64,000 bases of DNA from Brachionus manjavacas (Eukaryota; Rotifera; Eurotatoria; Ploima; Brachionidae): the NCBI GenBank assembly GCA_019054805.1, contig JAHQIY010000008.1, forward strand, positions 1,721,501-1,785,500, read 5' to 3'. Under the pieces are notes generated by a model. The model saw only the letters and a list, made by a program, of their open reading frames with translations. It did not search any database and was not told where the DNA came from. This document shows positions 12,460-21,980 of the stretch, piece after piece (the first letter of the stretch is position 1; each line of letters begins with the position of its first letter). A program made the translations under genes and the position numbers.

Positions 12460-14470
12460 TCATCACGTGGTACACAGAACTATAAAAATTTGTGTGTTAG
12501 CAATGTCGCTAACCAATCCTTACCTAAATAGACGCTGGATTTTTAAAAATTCGGTCAAACTAAACCTTAAAAAGTTAGATAAACAAGTCACCCACAAAAT
12601 TATATTTATGATTATTCAAAATTATGACTCTCTTGATGTTACCCTTAATCAAGTCGAGAATGAATCAATCACGTCAATTTACAACTTTTCGTCGAATAAG
12701 ATATGGATTATCGAATTCAAATACTCATCTTATGTAGAAGAAATTTTTGGTCGAGAAATTGACATTAATGGCACAATTTATAAGCTTGAAGATGCGAATA
12801 AAATCCCGGATCTTAGAAGATATTGTACATTTAGAATCCACTTTCAAGCATGCCTTTTTGGAAAAAAAATAAACAAATTAAGAACACAGAAAGGATCAAA
12901 ATTAATATCAAATTTGATCTCAAAAAACTAGGAATTAAAAACTGATAAGGAAAAAGGAAAATGCTTCGGAGATATATTATCTTCAACATTTAGTCCTTAC
13001 TCTGATCTAATAGATACTGAAAAAGATAATGAAATAATTAGCTTTAATTTTGACCTCAAAAATTACAATCAGTGTAATTTCAATGATCCTATTTGCTCAA
13101 ACGAACTTTCACTGGCTTTAAAAAGACTGAAAATTGAAGCGGCTTCAGGACCTGACCAAATACATAATCTAATGCTTAAAAATTTACCAAGAAATTCCTT
13201 AATAGAAATCTCAAAACTTTTTAACCTATCTCTGCGACATGGTATTATTCCAAAATCATGGAAAACTGCGAACATAACTATGATTCAAAAAAATACATCT
13301 TCTCCACAAGATCCTTCAAACTAAAGACCAATCAGTAAAACAAGTTGCCTAGGAAAGTTACTTGAGCGTATAATCTACACAAGACTCTACAATTTTTTAG
13401 AAAAAAATTTTTTACTTATCCAGGAACAATCAGAATTTAGGAAACATCGGAGAACTTCCGATAATCTTTACATTTTGATTCAAAAAATTATAGAGTCATT
13501 TAATAGAAAGAAAAGAGTTTGTTCCCTTTTCTTTGATATTTCTAAAGCCTTTGATAGGGTTTGGCACGAAGGTTTAATTTATAAATTAATAAAAATAAAT
13601 CCACCACAATATTTAATTAACTGGATTAGATCCTTCTTAGACTCAAGGACATTTAGGGTGAATGTGAATGACTACTTGAGCGACGAATATCAAATAACTG
13701 CAGGTGTTCCTCAAGGCTCAGTTATTAGTCCTCTTTTATTTAGCATTTATATTAATGATATCCCTAAAAGAAGCAAAACAAATAATGAATACTCTCTTCT
13801 TTTTGCAGATGATCTAGTTACTTTTTTTATTTACAACAAAAAGGGGAATCTTGAAAATAAGATAAATAAATACACCAACGAGCTAGAACAATGGCTAATT
13901 AAGTGGAAAATGAAGATGTCAGTTGAAAAGTCTTGTTCAGTAATATTCTCTAGGTACAAGAAAGAAAGTGATAATCTTAACTTAAAAATTTATGGAAATA
14001 GAATAAAGGCCAAAAGGAAATTAAGTTTCTAGGAATTAAATTTGATTCTAAATTAAATTTTAATACACTGGTTGACGAAATAAAAGGACGTTGCAATACA
14101 AGGCTAAATCTAATTAAGATTCTGTCAAACAAAAAATGGGGTCTTAATCATAAATGTTGGGAAATCGTTATAAATCTTTAGTTGGTTCAATTCTAGACTA
14201 TTCGTTTCCTTGCTTGAATTCATTTTCAGAAAATAATATCAAAAAGTTACAAGCAATTCAGAATACAGCAGCAAGATCTATCCTCAGATAAAAATATGAT
14301 ACTCCCTCCAGCATCATGCATCAGGAGGCTTTTAATAAACTTAAATTACTGACAGTCTCGAATCGACTTCTAATTTTACTCAACTTAATTTTTTATTTTT
14401 TATTTTTATTTATATTCTGAAGGAGCTTTAGCTCGGTACAGTTAACAAATAAATAATAAATAAATAAATT
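12460..14470 (+). mobile_element. Jockey-like LINE, internally deleted
   Basis: The first open stretch (12467-12931) resembles a LINE ORF1/gag product (WIIEFKYSSYVEEIFGREI, YKLEDANKIP). It runs on, in a broken frame, into ORF2 reverse transcriptase: AASGPDQIHNLMLKN, WKTANITMIQKN, RPISKTSCLGKLLERI, FFDISKAFDRVWH (motif A), TAGVPQGSVISPLLF and LLFADDLVTFF (catalytic FADD, near 13800), then EIKFLGIKFDSKLNF and the C-terminal LQAIQNTAARSILR. The endonuclease is absent. A clean open stretch at 13475-14032 covers the palm. The 3' end carries TTAGCTCGGTACAG followed by (AAAT)n-type sequence ending near 14470. The copy is inactive, with stop codons in RT and an internal 3' deletion relative to the minus-strand copy beside it. 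Confidence 0.85.
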
Positions 14471-14539
14471 TAAAAAAAATTCACCTTTCACCTACAAAGA
14501 CTCCAACCTCAATACTCATTTAATCGAGAGCGAAAGACA

Positions 14540-14935
14540 TTTAATAGTTCAATTCAAGAGAGAAGAGATTGTTTTGTATTTTTTTTTTGTTTTGGATTGA
14601 CTCAGTCCTGTCCCAACATATCTCTCACTCATCTCAAAAAGTCGTTTCGAGACTGTTAGTAATTTAAGTTTATTAAAAGCTTCATGATGCATCATGTTGG
14701 AGGGAGTATCATATTTTAACTTAAGGATATATCTTACTGCTGTATTCTGAATTGCTTGTAACTTTTTGATATTATTTTCTGAAAATGAATTCAAGCAAGG
14801 AAAAGAATAGTCTAAAATCGATCCGACTAAAGATCTATATAAATTTCCTAGTGTGTTTTGATTGAGACCCCATTTTTTTTTGACAATATCTTAATAATAT
14901 TTAGCCTTTTATTGCAGCGTAAAGTTTGTTGAATA
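14540..14935 (-). mobile_element. Second copy of the Jockey-like LINE 3' end, inverted
   Basis: On the minus strand, 14794-14549 encodes NSFSENNIKKLQAIQNTAV, then YDTPSNMMHHEAFNKLKLL and VSKRLFEMSERYVG before a stop. This is the same C-terminal region as 14215-14365 on the + strand. Similarity continues upstream to about 14930 (the GGCTAAAT...ATGGGGTCT stretch). The two copies lie tail to tail, so the region folds as a large imperfect inverted repeat. This copy keeps the C-terminal residues that the + copy has lost. Confidence 0.8.
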
Positions 14936-15607
14936 CATTTTTATATATATTATGTAACAAGTTGATTTTTTACTCAATTAAGAAATTAATTTAATTGAAA
15001 TTGATACATTAATCAAGTTAAATTGACAAAAATCAAAAAATAAACAATTCTATGATAAATTTCTACTTTACAAATTAATTATCTACTATTGAAAATATTT
15101 ATCAATTTAAGTATATATTTTTATCCTAAAAAATTAAATACATTTAGCAAAAAATATTTTTAAACTGAAAAAAAATATTTATCTTTTAAAGAAAAACTAA
15201 AAATCACATTGCTAAGATAAGTAATTTGATTTAAAATAAATTTTATTATAATAATGCATTTAATATTAATTAAAATGCTTTGTTTTTCGTTAGGAGATAA
15301 ATATTTTCTTTTTTGTGATTAATTTAATTAATAAAAAGGCGATAAACAACAAGTTGCTAAATTATTTTTTTAAGAGATAAATATTAACTAAAATTTTTTA
15401 AAATTACGTTTGAAAATAGTTTATCAGCGCTCATGTGAAATCAATGTAAAAAAAACTTGATAATTTTAATTTTTAGTCTTTAAGACTTAAATTAGATCGC
15501 TAGAATAAGCATTATTTGAATAGATAAATATAATAATATTATGAAATTAAGATAATTTCAGTTTTAAATTCTAATTAATTTTTTAATTTAAGAATATAGA
15601 AAGTATA
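14936..15607. other. A+T-rich upstream region of the HEPN-MYND gene
   Basis: No coding or repeat signature was seen. It should contain the promoter and 5' UTR of the gene that starts at 15608, but no recognisable core element can be singled out in this base composition. Confidence 0.4.
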
Positions 15608-18600
15608 ATGGAAAAAAAAAATTATACCGAAAATTTTTTTAAATTGCAACTTTTGTTAAAAAAATCAAATGAATTTATTAGAAATTTGTTTATCGAAATC
15701 TATAAATTTGAAACAAACAGTGCATGGATTGAAAGTGGTAAAAGTGCTGAGTTGTTTTTTGAATCACAAAATGGTAAAACTGCCTTTAATATGATGACGA
15801 AAATTCAGAAAAAATATGCTCTAAATGGCGACACATCAAAATGGGACATCAGTTTGATGTATTTAATTTTTTCGAATACAAAATTAGTTGATAAATCAAA
15901 ACTAAAGCATTTAGAAAAAATTAGAGAAATTCGCAATAAAGTAGCACATAATTCGGATATGAGCTTGAATGATCAAGAATATCAGACTTGCTTGTCTCAA
16001 CTTGAACAATGTTTGATTAATTTAGGAATAAATAAAATAGAAATTGGCCAGTTTTTGTCTAATTTAAAAGAGAATAATAACGCAATTAAACAATCTAATA
16101 ACAGCGATAAAATTTTAGATTTAAAAAGCAAAGCAGATGAAAGCTTTGCACAAAATAATCTTGGTGAGTCAATTGAGCTATACTCCCAGGTAATTGATCT
16201 TGATATGTCTGATGATTTAAAGTCAAAAATATACTCAAATCGGTCTTTAGCCTATCTGAAATTGTTTGAAAAAAAATTTAGAAAAAACAAAGATTCGCTA
16301 TTTAAAGCTTTGATCGATGCTGAACAATCGGTGAATTTTAATCCAAAATGGTTCAAGTCATATGCTTGTGTGGCCCAAGTTTATATGGAATTCAATGAAA
16401 AAGAAAAAGCAATTGAGAATTATACCAAAGCTTTAGTTTTAAATCCATCAAATGAAGAAATAAAATCATTGCTCGCCAATATTAGATATTTAAATTTTGA
16501 GCAAAATCGTTATTCTCATTTGAACGCTAACACACGGCCAAAAACGACAGAAGAACGATTTGAAGAGTTCATTCAAAAACAACAGCCTAGATTTGGTATC
16601 AGCTCTGATCAATTGGCTGACAATATTAAAAATTGACAAATAAACTTGAAAAAAATTTGAATGATGTTTTTTTGGCTCATGAATATCGTGATGGTTCAGC
16701 AAAATGCACTCAAGACTATGAAAAGGCAGCTAAATTATACAGTAAAGCAGCCATGAGTGGAAATATTGAAGCCATATACAATTTGGCTCTGTTAACATTT
16801 GATGGTAAATGTGTTAAACAAGATTACCAATTAGCACTAAGCTTACTTAAAAGAGCAGCGAGTCAGCCAGCTTTTAAAATAAATAAATTCTCAAACGAAA
16901 TTCCAGTTGCAGGCGTTGCTGAATCACAGCATTTTTTGGGCATTATTTATCATGTAGACAAGAATATCGCTTTAGCCATTGATTTCTATCAAAAAGCTGT
17001 AGATACAGTCAATCCTCCGTACAACGAAACCCCATAGAACGAAAAACCCTATAGAACGAATTCGATTATCAGAACCGATTTCGATCAATGGAAAATGAAT
17101 ACTTTTTATCTTCTATAGAACAAATTTCGATGCAACGAAAACCCGATACAACAAGGTTCTTCTAACGAACCAATTAATCTTTTTCTTAAGAAATAAAACT
17201 TCATACAACGAAAAATCAAAAAAAAATTCGCACCTTTATATTATAAAAAAAATCTTTGGAAATAAAGCAAAAATTTAATTGTTCTTTATTTGACTTTATC
17301 TATATTCTCTCAATAAAAAATATATATTTACAGGTAAAAATTTTATCTGTTAATCTTTTTATTAAAATGAGTGAAAATAGATTTCGAAAAAAATGCTTAT
17401 GTTTCAGTCGACTCAAATTTAGCAGCACGTGGTTCGCTTTCTGATTTGCAAATTTTAAATACAGTTGCTACAAAAAAAGAAGAATCAGACAATAGTGACA
17501 GTGAAATTGAAGAGTTAACTCAACCGAAAAAGTCAATCATTAGTTCAAAAGAAGCAATCGAACGAATTAACGATTTAAAAGATTTTTTTTTAAATCAACA
17601 AGAATATGATTCATCAAATATCGTTAACTTTTTGTTTAATATTGAAAATTTGGTAATTGAAAAAAGTTGTATAAACAAACAACTATTACTTCGTATGTTA
17701 AAAAGGATTAATTTTTCATTTCATTTTATTTTTTTATAAATTTTTTCACCTTTTTCATTTATTTTAATAAAAATTCAAAATAATAAATCTTAAAATTTAT
17801 TCAATGCTTTTGTATGGGATTTTCGATAGAACGAATTTCGATACAACGAATATAAAAATTTCCGCCTAACTTTGTCGTTATATCGAGGATTGACTGTAAT
17901 GGTTTTCCTGGCTCAGCAAATAATCTTAGCATACTTTATTTAAAAGGTGATGGTGTAAAAGTTGATCTGGATAGGGCTGAAAATTTGTTCTTGTTTTGTC
18001 ATAAAAAAGGCTGTTCGGATTCAATAACTAATCTTGTTGATTTGTATTTAGCTAAAGGTGATTCGACCAATGCTCTTTTATGGCATAAACGAGCACTTGA
18101 AAACAATTCATTAATTGACTTGAGCCGAAATGAATCAATTTTAAAGGCAATAAATGACTTAGATGAAATGAAAAAGCTGGCCAATATTCCTACAGATCAA
18201 AGTATAGATTCGTATCTAAAAAATAATTTGCCTCATGTTTATAAATTAAAGAGCAATTATCAGTGTAAATCTTATCCAAATGAAAAAAAACCTAGAACAT
18301 ATGATCCAGAGATGCTTGTGGAGCATGCAAATAAAGGCTCTGCAATTGCTCAAAGAATACTTCATGCTTTGTTTATTTTCAGTGGTGCCTTGAGCGATTA
18401 TGTTAAAATTACAAATTTAGACAATTTTCAATTAAATTCAATAGTTGAAAGAATGTCCCAAGCTATTCAAATAGAAAGTCTTGTCTGTCAACTCCCGATT
18501 GAATTACAAGATGATTTAATTAATAAATTGGAGAAAATACTGGCTTTGAATTTACAAGATGAAGAAAATTTTAACGCAAGTATTTGCTATGTGCATTTAA

Positions 18601-19706
18601 TTATGGCTAATTATGAGAAAACTATTATGTTCATAGATGAGGCTTTGAAAAAATATCCAGATTGTTTACATATGCATCTAGTTAGAGGGTCTATTTTTTG
18701 CTTTTTGGAAAAATATGAGCAAGGTCTAAAAGAATTTGAATATTTGATCAGAATACAGCCAGACAACTTTGAACTTTATTATTTTAAAGCAACTGCTTTG
18801 AAAAATCTTGGAAAATTTAACGAAGCATTTAAAAATTATGAATTTTTTATTCTAAATTCTGAGAAAGATGCACGCGAATTACCAGAGGCTTACTATTCAA
18901 TGGGTCTAATTCAAGAAATTTCATCACCAAAAAATAAAATATTGAATTCAATGAATAAAATTATACAAAAATATCTTAATAAAGGCAAACAAGCCGAGCA
19001 AGACCAGTTGCCATGCTTTTTGCCATTTGAAAGTCACTCTAAAGACATGCTGTCAAATATGGTTGACTTAATAAACAATAAAATCAATAATATACCACAA
19101 TTCAATATTCACAATGATAATTATCGCTATGAACTTATAAAAGAGCATAGAAAATCATTTCTAGACATTCAAAATTTAATTTTGTCATCTCAAATTATCA
19201 TTAAAGCAACTTTAGTACCACCCAAAGCCCAAAAAGCTATGTCTTTTTTAGAAGACTTCAAGGAAATTTATCTAAAACAAATAGACTTTACCAAAGATGA
19301 AATATTAAATAAATTTTATATCAATTTAAGAGTGTTTGACTATCCATTTTTTGGATTAACTTCTGTTTTTTTTCTGGTCGAAGATCAAAATGGTACGATG
19401 GAACGATTGAGTGTTTACAATTTAGGAGACGATTACGAAAAAATAAAACAAGATTTTAAAATTGGCACTTGGATTGCAATTATTAATCCTTATATTAGAC
19501 AAGCAGCTGATGGAAAGCCAATGATTAGAGTTGATGATGTAAAAAGTATTAAATTTACTGGAAAGTATACAAACAAAATGTGTCAATATTGTGGAAAAGC
19601 CGATTCTAAATTTAACTGCTCAAAATGCATGAAAGCATTTTACTGTAGTAAACAATGTCAAGTGGATGACTGGAAGCAACTAAACCATAAGCTTGTTTGT
19701 TTTTAG
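15608..19706 (+). pseudogene. HEPN-TPR-Sel1-MYND protein gene, broken by frameshift and Tigger
   Basis: Three open segments form one gene: 15608-16636, 16633-17005 and 17898-19706. Residues 1-150 resemble the HEPN domain of DZIP3-like proteins, with the Rx4H motif RNKVAH at 109-114 (HEPN domains are often RNA-cleaving or nucleotide-binding). Then come TPR helices, Sel1-type repeats (QDYEKAAKLYSKAAMSGN; DYQLALSLLKRAAS), further TPRs (NFELYYFKATALKNLGKFN), a helical region, and a C-terminal MYND zinc finger (CQYC, CSKC, CSKQC, HKLVC), a protein-interaction module. Break 1: at 16626-16636 the frame shifts by one in an A run; one extra A would join NIK to KLTNKL. Break 2: a Tigger element at 17006-17896; removing it with one TA copy restores the frame exactly (VDNGFPGSAN). 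Either the gene is dead here, or break 1 is a sequencing error and break 2 a polymorphic insertion. The coding frame is otherwise clean, so inactivation is recent. Confidence 0.8.
17006..17896 (+). mobile_element. Tigger/pogo-like DNA transposon, internally deleted
   Basis: The 891-bp element has inverted ends CAGTCAATCCTCCGTA... and ...GAGGATTGACTG and a TA duplication on each side (17004-17005 and 17897-17898). Its subterminal DNA is full of ACAACGAA / AGAACGAA words, typical of pogo/Tigger ends. Inside, 17371-17739 encodes an acidic tail with SDSEIEELTQPKKSIISSKE and a helical end (FLFNIENLVIEKS), matching the C-terminal end of Tigger transposases. The DNA-binding and DDE domains are deleted, so it depends on a transposase elsewhere. 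It lies within a Sel1 repeat of the HEPN-MYND gene, in the same orientation. It shares its ends and the FLFNIEN motif with the element at 48342-49162. Confidence 0.88.
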
Positions 19707-20635
19707 CTTACAAACAACTACAAATTTTTGACTATATTTTTAAAAAATTGTTCTTTTTAAGTTTAAAAAATTTTTAAGAAGGATTGAAAAGTTTGTACCA
19801 ATACCATTAGGAATTTTGGAACAAAAAACAAAAATTTTTAATTTGAATACTTTTTTTTCTGACTTAATTTTGAAAATTCTATCAATCATAAATCCTTGGT
19901 ATAAATTTTAAGTGAATTTTGGTTAATATTCTAGAACTTTCTAAAATAACTAAAATAATCTAGAGATATTCAGTTTTAGATAGAAATAACACCATGAAAA
20001 CATAACTTTCTTTCTTGGCTAAGCCAATTTAAACCTAATATACCAGTTATTTTGGCAAATTGAAGTTTCTGATCTAAATTTTTGTGCTCATGCTCAAAAT
20101 TTATCTTTTAAAAATTTTTTAATGTGTTTGAAATGATAAATGCAGAGACATGTTTTTATGTGTAGTAAACTATGTTAAACCATATCTGAGTGTTGTGCAT
20201 AATTTTATATGCAAAAATTTTTTGCAGAAATGTACATTTATAAAATATTAAGTTTAGCATTGAATTTTAACTTTGAAAATGTCTTTCTGAAAAAAAATTA
20301 AAATTCTAAAATAACTTATAAACCTTGTTTATAATAAAAAAATTTTGAATATGATCATTTTAATTTGATCATAAACTTCAATTTGCCATTATTTTGGATT
20401 GTGTGGGTAATGGAATTATAAAACAAGTTTAATCATTGATATTTCATTATCAGTTAACAAAAATTTGTATCACACAAATCTAGCTTTGCAATAAAACTGC
20501 ATTTTATTTAATTTTTTGTTAAAATTTAAGGAAATAAACTTTCAAAATAATCTTTCTACACTCTTAAGAGTAATGAAAATTTGTCAAATATGATGCTTCT
20601 TTAATGGAATCTTGAGATAAGATAAGCTATATCAT
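19707..20635. other. Downstream region of the HEPN-MYND gene
   Basis: A+T-rich with no open reading frame or repeat that I can name. The 3' UTR of the preceding gene must start here. Confidence 0.4.
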
Positions 20636-20690
20636 TATTTATTTTATTTATTTATTTGTTTTTTGTACCGAGCTAATGCTTGTAACTGGT
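20636..20690 (-). mobile_element. Short 3' tag of the Jockey-like LINE
   Basis: Read on the minus strand this shows TTAGCTCGGTACA followed by A-rich sequence and (AAAT)n repeats. It is the same word and tail order as the 3' end of the LINE at 14425-14470. It is probably an extremely 5'-truncated insertion of the same family. Confidence 0.55.
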
Positions 20691-21980
20691 TTATAAAAAA
20701 ATAAAACATTTATTACTTAAATTTATTTTTATTTATTAAAAAATAGTTTGTGTTTAAAACCCTGCCAGTTTGGAATGGATCTTAGTCATTCCTTTCAACC
20801 ACATTAAAAAAAACAAAACAATCCGACACGAAAACGTCCACGTACACTTCCTTGTTTAATTTTATGCGTATTTACACATACGCGTACACAAACATGCCTC
20901 ATTTACACTATAAAAACGTTAAAATAACAGGTGTATGTGATAGAACATTTGTAATTTTTAATTTAAGAAATTATTTTTATAAATTATCTTGAAAAATAAA
21001 TAGAAAATTTTAAAATTCTTTTTTTTAAACCAAATTGTGCCAAAAATTTTATAATGAATGTTATAATTATTTTTCTTTCGATTTATTTTATTTAATTTTG
21101 TTTATCTTTAAAATAAATAAAACTCAAAAGAGTATTTTAACAAATTAAAAAAAATGACACCAAAAAAAAAATTCTAATTCTACAAGGCCGTTCTGTTCCA
21201 CTCGCTAACTAAGATCAAATACTAAAAGAATAAACTAACATAATTCTGACCGGTCATATAATTCTATCAACATGCAATTCTGGGAAGTCAATTGAGTGAA
21301 AATTCAAATCTTGAATAAAGGCATTGTGAATTTTGGTACAAAAAACAAAAAAACATGTAAAAAATGTCAAAGCTCAGGTTCTGAAGGAGCAAAACATGTT
21401 CTGTAAATTGGAGCATCTGAAACATCCTTTGTACCACAAATAAACTGATTCTGCAAAACTCTGCACTACATCTGCAAAATTCATAATTTTGTGAATTATA
21501 GTATAAAATCAGAAACAAAATATAAAATACACCATAGATTTAATTGGACAAGCGAAAAAATATTCTGTAAAATGTAGCAACTAGTACATCCTCTATACCA
21601 ACATTTAATGTACAAATAAAATTCTAAAATTAAAAATCTTACGAAGCATTTAAATCACTGTTTAGGCAACCTAAAGTATAGAATTTTAAAATTTTGATAT
21701 GTTTTAAATGTGTTTAATAATTTTTCAATACTATTTAATTGATTATTTTTTCTAAATCGAAAAAATTTAATTTAATTTTTATTTTTTATCAAAAGCCCTT
21801 ATGGCAAACTGAGGCCACTACATTTTACTGTGCACGAACCTACATACGACAACCAGAACATCTAAGAACCCAGCTATCTCAAAAACTCCATGTGCCTGGT
21901 GATAATCGAGCTGATCAGGCGCGAAAATCTGATGCCAGATCTATTCAGCATATCCAACATATCTGCTGAGCACAAAAAGC
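20691..21980. other. Spacer with one G+C-richer patch next to hAT copy 2
   Basis: Mostly A+T-rich. A patch at about 20785-20940 has several ACG-containing words, and 21790-21970 is clearly richer in G+C and open in one frame (TEATTFYCARTYIRQPEHLR, then LHVPGDNRADQARKSDARS). The latter ends just before the hAT terminal repeat. It looks like a fragment of an unidentified coding sequence or transposon rather than random DNA, but I cannot name it. Confidence 0.35.
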
